Positions 27,597-37,242 of a stretch of DNA of 64,000 nucleotides are shown one piece after another. Every line of letters starts with the position of its first letter. Position 1 is the first letter of the stretch. The notes below the pieces were generated by a model. It made no database searches, was not told the DNA's origin, and was given only the letters and a program-made list of their open reading frames with translations. The position numbers and the translations under genes were made by a program. The DNA comes from an uncultured Lachnospiraceae bacterium (GTDB lineage: Bacteria; Bacillota; Clostridia; Lachnospirales; Lachnospiraceae): positions 20,653 through 84,652 of the forward strand of contig CAMWQW010000018.1 in the NCBI GenBank assembly GCA_947176505.1, given 5' to 3'.

Positions 27597-28682
27597 TTAC
27601 TTCTTAAAAAGCTCCGCAAGTTTATCTTCGTTCAATTTAGAACCGATTACACAGAACTTACCGGTAACATCTGGATTACCCTCTCTGACATTACTCTCCT
27701 CCGGAACATAATCAAAATATATCCAGCCGCCGTTCGAAGCTGGAACCATACCTTTCGCGCGCAGAACAATGCCGTACACTTCTTCTTTATCAAGTTCGGC
27801 AAGAATATGCTCAATCTCTTCTTTCTCATATACAGCAGGCGTCTCCAATCCCCAGCTTGTGAAGATTTCATCCGCATGGTGGTGATGGTGGTGTTCATGT
27901 TCCTCATGCCCGTGATGATGGTGCTCATGCTCCTCATGCTCGTGATGGTGGTGCTCGTGCTCCTCATGCTCATCGTGATGATGCTCATGACAACCACAAG
28001 TACAATCCGGACCATGTTCATGATGGTGGTGTTCGTGTTCCTCATGATGTGCCATCACTTCCCGCATCAATTCCGCTTCCAAATCCTTCGCACCCTCAAT
28101 CGTTTCGAGAATATCCCTGCCTTCAAGTGCATCCCAAGGTGTTGTAATAATCGTTGCCTTCTCATTATGCTCACGTATCATCTCAAGGCATGCCGCAAGT
28201 TTCTCCTCGCTCAGCTTGTCCGTACGGCTGAGTACAATCGTTCCGGCATGTTCAATCTGATTGACAAAAAATTCTCCGAAATTCTTAATATACATCTTAC
28301 ATTTGCAGGCATCTACGACCGCTACCGCACTGTTTAATTCTACCTCCCTGTCAGCCATTGCATCCTGTACCGCCTTCATAACATCAGAAAGCTTGCCCAC
28401 TCCTGACGGCTCAATCAGAATGCGCTCCGGTTCGTAAGTATCCAGCACTTCTCTTAAAGATGTTCCGAAATCTCCTACCAACGAACAGCAGATACATCCT
28501 GAATTCATTTCTTTGATTTCAATACCTGCTTCTTTCAAGAATCCGCCGTCAATACCAATCTCACCAAATTCATTTTCTATCAATACTACTTTAGTATCTG
28601 CCAAAGCCTCCTTTAGCAGCTTCTTGATAAGAGTCGTCTTTCCGGCGCCAAGAAAACCGGAAACAATATCAATCTTTGTCAT
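27597..28682 (-). CDS. CobW/ZNG-type GTPase with histidine-rich metal tract
   Basis: The GTPase motifs are GFLGAGKTT at residues 9-17, SGCICCSLVGDF (the CXCC metal site) near 61-72, LIEPSGVG near 89 and SRTDKL near 152. A histidine-rich stretch spans residues 211-269 with repeated EEHEHHHH units and a CTCGC motif, typical of zinc or nickel metallochaperones. A CobW C-terminal domain follows (about 275-361). Such proteins deliver zinc to client enzymes; here the metal is inferred from composition. A 74-base gap separates it from the downstream CobW-DUF1980-like gene. I saw no Zur-like operator upstream. Confidence 0.9.
   Translation of the reverse strand: MTKIDIVSGFLGAGKTTLIKKLLKEALADTKVVLIENEFGEIGIDGGFLKEAGIEIKEMNSGCICCSLVGDFGTSLREVLDTYEPERILIEPSGVGKLSDVMKAVQDAMADREVELNSAVAVVDACKCKMYIKNFGEFFVNQIEHAGTIVLSRTDKLSEEKLAACLEMIREHNEKATIITTPWDALEGRDILETIEGAKDLEAELMREVMAHHEEHEHHHHEHGPDCTCGCHEHHHDEHEEHEHHHHEHEEHEHHHHGHEEHEHHHHHHADEIFTSWGLETPAVYEKEEIEHILAELDKEEVYGIVLRAKGMVPASNGGWIYFDYVPEESNVREGNPDVTGKFCVIGSKLNEDKLAELFKK
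27876..28052 (-). repeat. Tandem repeats encoding the His-rich tract
   Basis: Within the CobW gene, imperfect units of about 27-30 bases of CAT/CAC and GAG/GAA codons encode repeated Glu-Glu-His-Glu-His-His-His-His segments (residues 211-269). Such arrays can change length by slippage, so the number of histidines may vary between strains. Confidence 0.8.
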
Positions 28683-28768
28683 AATATAACACCAGCCTTT
28701 CCTAAATCATTCTCTTCTTTTTTTAATAATATGTCAAGAAACGCTCTGTTGATTTCATACTATTTTAA

Positions 28769-29551
28769 TTAATCCAGATTTAATTTTCTTTCCATAATAT
28801 GCCATGTAATCAGATAGAACGCAACAGAATAGACCAATCCAGTCAATAATGAATATTCCCAAGTGGTTCCATAATACCAATCACCCGTTATCGTATTAAT
28901 ATATCCGAGAATGACGTAATAAATTCCATTCACGATCTGTTGTATAATATAAATCAGAAAATAGAATCCGAATGCCGACAGAAGTTTATGATTGTTGGAA
29001 AGCTGCCCCAGCGAAATACAAGCAGTTACTTTAAGTACTCTTGCAAACATAACGACCATGCCTGCAATTAATGTCATAATCACTGCAAAAGCACTCACAT
29101 CATCCGTCCCCGACCACATAACGGAACTTTTGACGTTATCTATCATTCGAGAGAAAATATCGCCTTCCTCATTAAACAGAATCAGTATCGACATATACAT
29201 CAGTAAAGTACTGACAATAACCCATGCGGTACTGGCTAAAACCTTGGCTATGATAATATGATGCTTATCTACAGGCAGCGTATGCAAAAGATACCCTTGA
29301 TCTCCATATGTAGAAGTATAGAAACGATGTATCAGATAAATTGCGGTTCCAATCATCACAACAAACATACTGCCCACATAAGTCAAAATAATAATGATAG
29401 CACTGAAAATAATTCCTTCATTATCCGTGTCGAAAACATCCAAACGCACCGTAATGGTTGCAATAATCGTCATCACAACAATCAAAAGATTTGCCGGCAC
29501 AAGCAGTTTCCATGTGGATTTCCATTCGTATTTCATTAATTTCCCTAACAC
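28769..29551 (-). CDS. ABC-2 type transporter permease
   Basis: This is a polytopic membrane protein with about six helices in 260 residues, starting MLGKLMKYEWKSTWKLLVPAN. The YGDQGYLLHTLPVDKHHIIIAKVLA loop is typical of ABC-2 export permeases. Translation starts at GTG behind GGGAGG and overlaps the end of the ATPase gene by 7 bases, so the two form one exporter. The substrate is unknown. Confidence 0.88.
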   Translation of the reverse strand: MLGKLMKYEWKSTWKLLVPANLLIVVMTIIATITVRLDVFDTDNEGIIFSAIIIILTYVGSMFVVMIGTAIYLIHRFYTSTYGDQGYLLHTLPVDKHHIIIAKVLASTAWVIVSTLLMYMSILILFNEEGDIFSRMIDNVKSSVMWSGTDDVSAFAVIMTLIAGMVVMFARVLKVTACISLGQLSNNHKLLSAFGFYFLIYIIQQIVNGIYYVILGYINTITGDWYYGTTWEYSLLTGLVYSVAFYLITWHIMERKLNLD

Positions 29552-30246
29552 GCAAACACCTCCCTGAAGAAGCGGTCTATAGACTTGCCCTCATTCTGTC
29601 TGATTTGCTCTGCACCCGCCTGCAGTATGATATTGCCGTATCTGATAAACACTACTTCATCCAAAATATTTTCCACATCGGAAATCAAATGTGTAGATAG
29701 GAGTATTGTTGCATTTCTGTTATAGTTCTGCACGATTGTATGTAAAATATAATCTCTGGACGCCGGATCCACACCGGCAATCGGTTCATCCAGAATATAC
29801 AAGTCCGCATCTCTGCTCATTACAAGAATCAGCTGGACTTTCTCCTTGGTCCCTTTAGAAAGATTTTTAAGTCTTTCATAAGGTTGTATCTGAAGACGCG
29901 CAAGCATATCATATGCTCTGTCCACCCGGAAATCAGGGTAAAAATCCTGAAAATACTGTACAATCTCCATTACCTTCATGCCGGGCTGTAGGTAAGTGCG
30001 CTCCGGCAAATATGAGATACTGTACTTTGTATCTATCCCCGGTCTTAGTCCATTAATAAAAATATCGCCCGCCGTAGGATTCAACAGTCCGTTCATAATC
30101 TTAATCAAAGTTGTCTTACCGCTCCCGTTAGGTCCCAAAAGTCCGATAATCCTGCCGCGTTCCAGATTCAAATATATCTGGTTGAGCGCTGTTTTGCCGC
30201 CGAACCTTTTCGTAAGTCCCATACACTGTACAATAGGTGCCATCAT
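29545..30246 (-). CDS. ABC transporter ATP-binding protein (ABC-2 exporter)
   Basis: Walker A GPNGSGKTTLIK lies near residue 36. The signature motif appears as LSKGTKEKVQLIL near 130 (the ABC-2 type SKG form) and Walker B as YILDEPIAGVDP near 152. The 233-residue length is usual for the CcmA-like family. GGAGG lies just before tandem ATGs. The permease partner follows directly. No regulator of the GntR type, which often accompanies such pairs, is present next to them. Confidence 0.93.
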   Translation of the reverse strand: MMAPIVQCMGLTKRFGGKTALNQIYLNLERGRIIGLLGPNGSGKTTLIKIMNGLLNPTAGDIFINGLRPGIDTKYSISYLPERTYLQPGMKVMEIVQYFQDFYPDFRVDRAYDMLARLQIQPYERLKNLSKGTKEKVQLILVMSRDADLYILDEPIAGVDPASRDYILHTIVQNYNRNATILLSTHLISDVENILDEVVFIRYGNIILQAGAEQIRQNEGKSIDRFFREVFAC

Positions 30247-30260
30247 TGTCCTCCTATGTT

Positions 30261-31133
30261 CTATATCGTCACCTTATAATCTGCCGCAAATGTCTCTTTG
30301 CCTTCCAGAACCTGCATCCATTCACGGTCCATCCATTCTCCTTCATAACCGGCTCTGTCGCATCTGCCATACCATGGCTCAATACAGATGAAAGGCGCCT
30401 GTTTCTTCGGAGTAGACCAGATTCCGAACAAAGGAGCATCAAACTCAACCGTCAGATAATCCGTACCGTCAGGTTTAACCAATGCAACACTGTGCGCCTG
30501 ATCATGTTCAATCACCAGAGCATCCCCGTCAAACAGATGCTCAGTCACCGGAAGGATACCGTTCTGAAGCGCATATGTCGTATGATTGTCAGTAATCAGT
30601 CCGTTTTCCAGCCCGGAAGATACTACCTGCTCCTTTGTATCAAATCTGATTTTGTAATCAGATTGTTTCGTGCCGCTCTCGATAGGACACAGGAATGCAG
30701 GGTGTCCGCCAATAGCAAAATACATACACTCCTCTGTCGGATTCTTTACTCTCCACTTGACAATCACCGTTCTGTCCGACAGTTCATATCCAAGTTCCAG
30801 AACAAACGGATAAGGGTATCTCTCAAGCGTCTCACCGCTCGATTCTAAGGTAAACCATATTTCATGAGCAGTCTGGCTCTTCAATCTGAATTCCATGTCT
30901 CTGGCAAATCCATGCTGACCCATCGGATACTCCTTGCCATTTAAACGGTAAACTCCGTCCTTCAAGCCTCCCACCAAGGGAAAAAGTACCGGTGAAGTCC
31001 GTTTCCAGTATTTCGGATCAGCATCCCACATATATTCCCTGTCTGATGCAACATCCTTAAGCGACTTCAGCTCTGCCCCCATACTGTCAATTTGTATCGT
31101 AATTTTGTCGTTACTGATTTGAAATAGCGCCAT
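30261..31133 (-). CDS. Aldose 1-epimerase family protein
   Basis: This belongs to the LacX-like branch of galactose mutarotase-like proteins. The segments GAELKSLKD, the GGHPAFLCPI histidine region and FICIEPWYGRCD are characteristic. Histidine and glutamate of mutarotases appear in GGHPAF and IEPWYG. The 290-residue length is normal. The sugar substrate is unknown. GGGGGG precedes the ATG. It stands between an ABC exporter and an unknown membrane protein without pathway partners. Confidence 0.85.
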   Translation of the reverse strand: MALFQISNDKITIQIDSMGAELKSLKDVASDREYMWDADPKYWKRTSPVLFPLVGGLKDGVYRLNGKEYPMGQHGFARDMEFRLKSQTAHEIWFTLESSGETLERYPYPFVLELGYELSDRTVIVKWRVKNPTEECMYFAIGGHPAFLCPIESGTKQSDYKIRFDTKEQVVSSGLENGLITDNHTTYALQNGILPVTEHLFDGDALVIEHDQAHSVALVKPDGTDYLTVEFDAPLFGIWSTPKKQAPFICIEPWYGRCDRAGYEGEWMDREWMQVLEGKETFAADYKVTI

Positions 31134-31188
31134 AGTAATCCCCCTTCTCTACAATCTGTCTATTGTTTCATCTTATCACATTTTAGAA

Positions 31189-32208
31189 TCAGTGTATACC
31201 CGCGTGTTTGCTTAACCGATGTTGTATGGTGAATGTTTCTGTATGATATCTGTGCCGAGGAAGTTCTTTGGCAAGTCCCTCCAATCGCATTTCCAACCAT
31301 TGTTCCATATTCTGCTCATCCATTTTTCTGATGCGTGTCCCCTCTCCGATTCGGTAAGACTTACTTCTGACCATATAGGGCAGAATGATGCTGACTGCTT
31401 CCCCCTTACTGTTCACGACATACCCGTCATCACATTTTAAATACGCTTCCATCAGGCATTGATACGATAACGGTATCGTCGCAAGCTCCGCATCAAGGGT
31501 GCTGACACGTTCTCTAAAGCTACACTTTGCCTCCAAATCTTCCAGCGCATACTCCGCAAATCCAATCTCCCAATATGCGTTAAATTTTTGATTACGTTTT
31601 TCCCAATCCATGAAGATTTCTTTTGCCTCTTCATAGAATTTCTCTGCACATTTATAAATCTCCTCTTCACAGACCGCTGTTTCCCGGCAGAGTGCATCAA
31701 GCAGAAGCGCCATTTCACTGTTCATCCGCTTCTTCCCCCACTCCACTCTCACCTGATTATCCATAAGATATTGCCGGAACTCCTCTATTCCGCACATGCC
31801 GACTTCAAGTTTACATAACTTCTCTCCAAGCAAATTATATACAATGACTTTATTGTCCGCCCCTCTTCCCCCTATTTTGCAAAACCCGATTTCATCCAAT
31901 GTGAACTCTTTTCTTTTTCCAATCCAGTTTACATAACATATATTCGACTCGTCTACAGTTAATCTGTGCTGAAAGTACATCACCAGACACACTATTCCGA
32001 AGACAGGCATACATAAGAGCGGCAGATACAAAAGCATACCACCGCCATCATCTGACGGATAAAGGAGCCACAGGATAAAGATACAAGCGGAAATTGCTAT
32101 CCCGAGACCGCCGCATACTATCGCCGCCCAACTCTCCCTGACTTGAAATTTGATTCCGTCCTGCCATTCTATATCCATTTTCACATCTTTGTTCCTATTT
32201 TTACTCAT
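31189..32208 (-). CDS. Membrane protein of unknown function
   Basis: Two membrane helices (about residues 30-50 and 58-80) are followed by a short beta-rich region (WIGKRKEFTLDEIGFCKIGGRGADNKVIVY), which resembles the PH-like domain of membrane proteins such as DUF6560 members, and then a long helical region rich in Glu, Lys and Trp. I do not recognise the function. ATAGGATAGGGA precedes the ATG. A 53-base gap separates it from the protease gene upstream. Confidence 0.6.
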   Translation of the reverse strand: MSKNRNKDVKMDIEWQDGIKFQVRESWAAIVCGGLGIAISACIFILWLLYPSDDGGGMLLYLPLLCMPVFGIVCLVMYFQHRLTVDESNICYVNWIGKRKEFTLDEIGFCKIGGRGADNKVIVYNLLGEKLCKLEVGMCGIEEFRQYLMDNQVRVEWGKKRMNSEMALLLDALCRETAVCEEEIYKCAEKFYEEAKEIFMDWEKRNQKFNAYWEIGFAEYALEDLEAKCSFRERVSTLDAELATIPLSYQCLMEAYLKCDDGYVVNSKGEAVSIILPYMVRSKSYRIGEGTRIRKMDEQNMEQWLEMRLEGLAKELPRHRYHTETFTIQHRLSKHAGIH

Positions 32209-32251
32209 ACATTCCCTATCCTATCATGCCGATATTTTTACGGCAGATTCT

Positions 32252-33058
32252 CTAATTCATGCGTATTTTTCCCTGTACAACGGTTATATATGCCTCTATA
32301 ATGTCCGGCAGCGGCACACCGGCTGTTTCATTATGATAAGTTCCGCCTGTGGTCATTCCGATCAGATATCCGCGTCCGTCAAATGTTCCTCCGCCCGACA
32401 TGCCTTCTTTCGCAAATCCGTGTCCGTACAGCATATACGCGTCAAAATCATCTATATATTTGTGAGTATCCTCGACTGTTGCCTCAAAATACTGCTCTTC
32501 ATCCATATCAGACCCGGAATCCACGGAAAACATCACGTCTCCTTGGCGCAGACTGTCATAAACCGCTTCATCCGCCCGGACGCTTCTGAACTGCTCCAAC
32601 TGCTCATAGGTAAACTGCCCGTTATCAATATATAAAAAGCCCACATCATACTGCTCCGATACGCCGATCACCTGCGCATCCGCATAATATCCCTGTATAA
32701 AATATACATAACTGTTCTCATCTTTCCAGTATTCCAACACATGCTTATTGGTTGCAATCACAATCGCTTCCGGCGTCATTTCCCATATAATGCCGCTTCC
32801 ATGAGCATTTCCCATCTGTACCCGTACAACACTGCTTTTAACATTTTCATATGCACTGTCACAATCCGCTTCCTCAAGAACCGGTGTTTCCAGAAAACCG
32901 AGCGCCAGCATACCCTCATAAATGTCCTGTTCGGTCACCGTTTGAATCAGATGTGGCAGCTGATATTCCTTCGCCTGCACAGATAGCGGTGAACCCATCA
33001 TAGACAATATCGGGATTGCTACAGCCAGTGCATAATATAAGAATCGGTTTCGTCTCAT
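32252..33058 (-). CDS. Trypsin-like serine protease (exported)
   Basis: An N-terminal hydrophobic segment ending near SVQA looks like a signal sequence or anchor. The chymotrypsin-like triad is visible: His in NKHVLEYW, Asp in QYDVGFLYID, Ser in GMSGGGTFDGRGYLIGM. No PDZ domain is present, so it differs from HtrA. ATG at 33058 is favoured over a GTG three codons upstream because GGTGG lies 5 bases before it. Its substrate is unknown; it lies downstream of rnpB and its terminator. Confidence 0.8.
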   Translation of the reverse strand: MRRNRFLYYALAVAIPILSMMGSPLSVQAKEYQLPHLIQTVTEQDIYEGMLALGFLETPVLEEADCDSAYENVKSSVVRVQMGNAHGSGIIWEMTPEAIVIATNKHVLEYWKDENSYVYFIQGYYADAQVIGVSEQYDVGFLYIDNGQFTYEQLEQFRSVRADEAVYDSLRQGDVMFSVDSGSDMDEEQYFEATVEDTHKYIDDFDAYMLYGHGFAKEGMSGGGTFDGRGYLIGMTTGGTYHNETAGVPLPDIIEAYITVVQGKIRMN

Positions 33059-33132
33059 ACGGACCACCGTGCCTTTCTGTCAACATACTACTTCCTAAGT
33101 ATGCGCCGCACTTCCCACAACTTACAATACAA

Positions 33133-33162
33133 GCAAAAATCTCCCCATGTCAGGAGAGTTTT
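33133..33162 (-). terminator. Terminator after rnpB
   Basis: Arms ACTCTCC and GGGAGAT enclose a TGACATG loop and are followed by TTTTGC on the minus strand. It lies 25 bases past the end of the RNase P RNA. Confidence 0.8.
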
Positions 33163-33186
33163 CGCAATCTTTCTATATTGACATGA

Positions 33187-33613
33187 ACTAAGCAGAACGA
33201 TAAGCCGGGTTATGTCGTGAATGATCATCTATCTAGGACATCCGTTACCGGATGCCTCAAGCGACCCACCTGAAAGCAGATCGGGCAAATCTGTCGCTTT
33301 CGTTTCGGTCTTGCTTCGGATGGGGTTTACACAGCCTGCACCGTTACCGTTGCAGCGGTAGTCTCTTACACTGCCATTCCACCCTTACCAGTAGTATTGT
33401 TTCGCAATGCTCACGCATTGTTCAACAATACTACAGAAGCTGCTTCACAGCTTCCACTGAACCCGGAGATTCAGTATGGCGGTTTCTTTTCTATTGCACT
33501 AGCCTTGGAGTCACCTCCACCGGACGTTATCCGGCATCCTGCCCTATGAAGCCCGGACTTTCCTCACCTGTACCCTTACGTCTGTACAGCCGCGATCATT
33601 TATTCTACTTAGT
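33187..33613 (-). ncRNA. rnpB: RNase P RNA (class A)
   Basis: The minus strand has the conserved GAGGAAAGTCCGGGC near the 5' end (33550-33570) and GACATAACCCGGCTTATCG near the 3' end (33193-33214). The P1 helix pairs ACTAAGTAGAA (33613-33603) with TTCTGCTTAGT (33197-33187), which fixes the ends to within a few bases. A long stem with arms GTAGTATTGTT and AACAATACTAC around 33392-33435 corresponds to an extended P12. About 427 nt is within the class A range. The RNA matures tRNA 5' ends. Confidence 0.95.
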
Positions 33614-33652
33614 CATCGCCCTCTGATGCCTTAGTAAAGCTTCATGTCATAT

Positions 33653-35308
33653 TCAGACATCAAAACAACTACCTCCCACAAACTCCCTGCACAGAGAATT
33701 TTTCGGAAGCTCCTCGCTGCTGACTCCCAAGAAATACTCTAAGAATTTCAGGAGCCGTTTCGCCTCATGGTATCCCGGTTCGCCTTTCTTTATATTGAAT
33801 AAAAGCGGTTCGGCATACTGTTTTAATACTGCCAGTTCATAGATCATGGCAGAATTAAACATGGCATCTGCTTCCTCCTGAAACGGAAATATATATTTCT
33901 CCTCTCCCCGTCTGACAGAAGCCCACATCGCGATAGTTTTTTCTGCGGATGTTCCTCTTGTTCTGGCATCTCTGACCATGCGCCGCAGCAGTCTGCCGTC
34001 AGTGGTAGGGATTCTGTTATGCTCATCAATATTTAAGCACGTAAGCGCGCTGATATAAATCTTATATTTACTTTCCGCCGGAAGCGAGTAAGACATCTTC
34101 TCATTAAGTCCGTGAATCCCTTCGATCACAAGAATATCATCTTGCTGAAGCTTCGTAATCTTACCGCTGTACTCTCTCTTACCGGTCTTAAAATTAAAGG
34201 TCGGAAGTTTGACTTCTTTACCGGCAAGAAGATTGCTCATATCCTGATTAAACTGCTCTACATCTAAAGCCTCCAGACATTCATAGTCCGGGTTCCCCTG
34301 ATCGTCAAGGGGCGTTTTGTCATGATTGAGATAATAATTGTCCAGCCCGATAGGATGCGGTTTCAATCCGTATGTGCGAAGCTGTATGGACAATCTGTGC
34401 GAGAAAGTTGTCTTCCCTGAGGAAGACGGACCGGCAATCATAACGAATTTGACATCTTTACGTCTTGCAATATCTCTTGCAATCTCGCCAATTCTACGTT
34501 CCTGAAGCGCCTCCTGCACAAGAATCAGATCCGCGATATCACCCTGACAGATTCTGTCATTCAAATCGCCTACCGTGTCAATCCCCATCTCTATGCCCCA
34601 CTCCGCCGTAGACATTAACGTTCTAAACAACTTTTCCTTCGGTACAAACTCCGGGAGTTTCTCCGGTTCCTCCCTTTCCGGAAGAAGAAGAATCATGCCT
34701 TCTTCACAAGCAAAAAGGTCGAAATACTTAATATATCCCGTACTCGGCAGCATATAGCCATAATAGTAGTCATAATAATCACCAAGACAATACACATTAA
34801 TCGTTGAGCTTCTGCGATATCTGAAAAGAGAAACTTTATCTTTCATGCCGAGTTCTTTAAAAAGCGCTACAGCTTCATCGGCAGGATATGCCTTCTTCGT
34901 CACAAGCATGTCCATATCTGCCAGCTCACCCATACGATCCTTAATCTTATCTATCGTCTGACTATCCAGCTTCAGACCATTCTTAAAACTACAGTAATAG
35001 CCTGCGCCGATTGCACAATCCACTTTCACATTGACGGCTGCCTCCATGCCTGCTACATCCTTGACAGCTTTCATCATCAGCATCACCGCCGAACGCACAT
35101 ACGCCTTGTGACCAATCACATCCTCATATGTGAGAAATTCCAGCTCACAATCATGATTCGCACGTTTCATCAATTCCTGTATCTTACCATCCACCACGAC
35201 AAGCGCAATCTGGCTGGTACACTCATTCTGATACTCTTCTGCTATCAGTTCGTATTGGACTCCATCCTCAAACAATCTTTCCTTCCCGTTAATCTTCACT
35301 GTCACCAT
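33653..35308 (-). CDS. Uridine-kinase-like nucleoside kinase with TGS-like N terminus
   Basis: The N-terminal part (about residues 1-60, MVTVKINGKERLFEDGVQY) resembles the TGS/ThrRS N-terminal module. The C-terminal half is a phosphoribulokinase/uridine kinase domain with P-loop GPSSSGKTTFSHRLS near residue 300, LDNYYLNHDKTP and IEGIHGLNE. I chose the ATG at 35308 with AAGGAGG 8 bases upstream; a start at 35338 overlaps the trmK stop and lacks a site. The nucleoside is not identifiable by sequence alone. It lies between trmK and rnpB. Confidence 0.88.
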   Translation of the reverse strand: MVTVKINGKERLFEDGVQYELIAEEYQNECTSQIALVVVDGKIQELMKRANHDCELEFLTYEDVIGHKAYVRSAVMLMMKAVKDVAGMEAAVNVKVDCAIGAGYYCSFKNGLKLDSQTIDKIKDRMGELADMDMLVTKKAYPADEAVALFKELGMKDKVSLFRYRRSSTINVYCLGDYYDYYYGYMLPSTGYIKYFDLFACEEGMILLLPEREEPEKLPEFVPKEKLFRTLMSTAEWGIEMGIDTVGDLNDRICQGDIADLILVQEALQERRIGEIARDIARRKDVKFVMIAGPSSSGKTTFSHRLSIQLRTYGLKPHPIGLDNYYLNHDKTPLDDQGNPDYECLEALDVEQFNQDMSNLLAGKEVKLPTFNFKTGKREYSGKITKLQQDDILVIEGIHGLNEKMSYSLPAESKYKIYISALTCLNIDEHNRIPTTDGRLLRRMVRDARTRGTSAEKTIAMWASVRRGEEKYIFPFQEEADAMFNSAMIYELAVLKQYAEPLLFNIKKGEPGYHEAKRLLKFLEYFLGVSSEELPKNSLCREFVGGSCFDV

Positions 35309-35338
35309 GAGTGCAGCCTCCTTCCCCTTTTTCATCAC

Positions 35339-36085
35339 CTAAACCGGCATCACAATCGCCATCGCCATGCGGCATTCTTCGAGTAATTCCAATATTTCTG
35401 CGTATCGTCTCTGCCTCTTTACATCCGACAGCCCCCTTGCAGCAAGCTCCGCCAGTATGTCATTATAAATGCTTTCTTCCCGTCTTAAATAATCCGCCAG
35501 CACTTTGTCTTTCTTTTGAAGTAAGATAGGACCGTAACGGTTTTCTAGTTTACATAATACTTCTATGTCGCATGTAGGTTTACATAATATTTCATGGTCT
35601 GATTTCGTCAGAACCCGCATCATCGGGTAAAACTTCCCGTCTTCTTCCACCATCTTTTCATCCGCAATACGGTAACCCTGTTCGCACAGCCAAATGCGAA
35701 ACTCTTCCAATTCAGATTGCGGCTGCAAAATCATTTCGCTAAAAGACTCTGTCTTATCCTTGTCATCCGACAATATCTTCATCATCAGTCTGCCGCCCAT
35801 ACCGGCGCAAATCATTGTGTCAGCTTCGCCAATAATATAATTATGTAAACCATCAGACAAGCGTGCCTCAATCTGACTATCCAATCCGTATTCCGCAATA
35901 TGCTCCTTTGCCGCGCCAAGAGGTCCGCTCCTTAAATCCATCGCCAGTACGGTGGGACTGATACGCTGCTGAATCAGATAAATCGAGACAAATCCGTGAT
36001 CACATCCCACATCACAAACCCTGTTTCCGACCGTGACCATAGAGACGACCGCCCGCAGCCTTTCGGATAACGTTACAGATTTCAT
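35339..36085 (-). CDS. trmK: tRNA (adenine-22-N1)-methyltransferase TrmK
   Basis: TrmK methylates A22 of tRNA with SAM. The SAM motif VCDVGCDHGFVSIYL is near residue 24, and MICAGMGGRLMMKIL and LQPQSELEEFRIWL follow, all diagnostic. ATG at 36085 overlaps the last base of the rpoD stop codon, a sign of coupled translation; the TTG one codon upstream is less likely. The rpoD-trmK order is common in Firmicutes. Confidence 0.93.
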   Translation of the reverse strand: MKSVTLSERLRAVVSMVTVGNRVCDVGCDHGFVSIYLIQQRISPTVLAMDLRSGPLGAAKEHIAEYGLDSQIEARLSDGLHNYIIGEADTMICAGMGGRLMMKILSDDKDKTESFSEMILQPQSELEEFRIWLCEQGYRIADEKMVEEDGKFYPMMRVLTKSDHEILCKPTCDIEVLCKLENRYGPILLQKKDKVLADYLRREESIYNDILAELAARGLSDVKRQRRYAEILELLEECRMAMAIVMPV

Positions 36086-37197
36086 CAATCCAGATAATCC
36101 TTCAATTTACGGCTTCTGCTCGGATGACGCAGCTTGCGCAGCGCTTTCGCCTCAATCTGACGGATTCGCTCACGGGTAACATTAAATTCCTTTCCTACTT
36201 CCTCAAGCGTTCTGGCACGTCCGTCATCCAGACCGAACCGAAGCCTTAAAACTTTCTGTTCTCTCTCCGTCAATGTGCCGAGTACTTCCACAAGCTGTTC
36301 TTTTAATAAGGTAAAAGCTGCCGCATCTGAGGGCACCGGTACATTATCATCCTGAATAAAATCGCCGAGATGACTGTCCTCCTCCTCGCCGATAGGCGTC
36401 TCTAAAGAAACCGGCTCCTGAGAAATCTTAAGGATCTCCCGTACACGCTCCGGCGGCATGTTCATCTGCTCTGCAATTTCTTCCGGGGTAGGTTCCCTGC
36501 CTAACTCCTGCAGTAACTGCCTGCTGACACGAATCAGCTTGTTAATCGTCTCTACCATATGCACCGGTATACGAATTGTTCTTGCCTGATCCGCAATGGC
36601 TCTGGTGATTGCCTGACGAATCCACCACGTAGCATAAGTAGAGAATTTGTAACCCTTGCGGTAATCAAATTTCTCCACTGCCTTAATCAGACCGAGATTA
36701 CCTTCCTGAATCAGATCAAGAAACAGCATCCCACGTCCCACATACCTTTTGGCAATACTTACCACCAAACGTAAGTTAGCCTCCGCCAGACGCTTCTTCG
36801 CTTCCTGATCGCCCATCTCCATCTTCTTCGCCAGTTCAATCTCCTCATCGGCGCTCAGAAGCGGTACTTTACCGATTTCCTTCAAATACATTCTGACGGG
36901 ATCCTCAATACTGATGCCGTCCGGTACCGACAAGTCAATGTTCTCCACATCCACTTCGTCTTCCTCAGTCAGTATAATTTCCTCGTCATCCACATCATCA
37001 TCCTCTGTGATGCGCAGCACGTCTACATTATTCTGCTCCAATGTTTCCAATATCTTATCAAACTGATCTTCCTCAAGCGAAAGCTCAGCAAAGAAATCAT
37101 TGATTTCGTGATATTCTAAAACATTCTTTTTCTTCTTCGCAATTGCCAAGAGCTCTTTGAGACGCTCTTCAAACTTTGCCTGTACATTTTCGTCCAT
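36085..37197 (-). CDS. rpoD: RNA polymerase sigma factor RpoD (SigA)
   Basis: This is the primary sigma factor. Region 1.1 is short and acidic. Region 1.2 [11 protein letters not shown] is near residue 100, region 2 has [16 protein letters not shown] and [17 protein letters not shown], and region 4 has [21 protein letters not shown] favour ATG at 37197 because the ribosome site AGGAAGG would be fused to the ATG at 37209; both are possible. It is 33-45 bases after dnaG, as in the classical macromolecular synthesis operon. Confidence 0.97.
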   Translation of the reverse strand: MDENVQAKFEERLKELLAIAKKKKNVLEYHEINDFFAELSLEEDQFDKILETLEQNNVDVLRITEDDDVDDEEIILTEEDEVDVENIDLSVPDGISIEDPVRMYLKEIGKVPLLSADEEIELAKKMEMGDQEAKKRLAEANLRLVVSIAKRYVGRGMLFLDLIQEGNLGLIKAVEKFDYRKGYKFSTYATWWIRQAITRAIADQARTIRIPVHMVETINKLIRVSRQLLQELGREPTPEEIAEQMNMPPERVREILKISQEPVSLETPIGEEEDSHLGDFIQDDNVPVPSDAAAFTLLKEQLVEVLGTLTEREQKVLRLRFGLDDGRARTLEEVGKEFNVTRERIRQIEAKALRKLRHPSRSRKLKDYLD

Positions 37198-37242
37198 TAC
37201 TTGGTCCATCCTTCCTATGTTTCAACTTCTAGCTTACCCGCA

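Noticed and set aside
27807-28337. Long plus-strand open frame of 176 residues rich in Met, Val and Leu
   Set aside because: It is the antisense shadow of the His-rich CobW gene; its composition mirrors the CAT/CAC repeats and it has no ribosome site.
28683-28768. Search for a Zur or other metal-repressor operator upstream of the His-rich CobW gene
   Set aside because: No convincing inverted repeat of the expected type was found.
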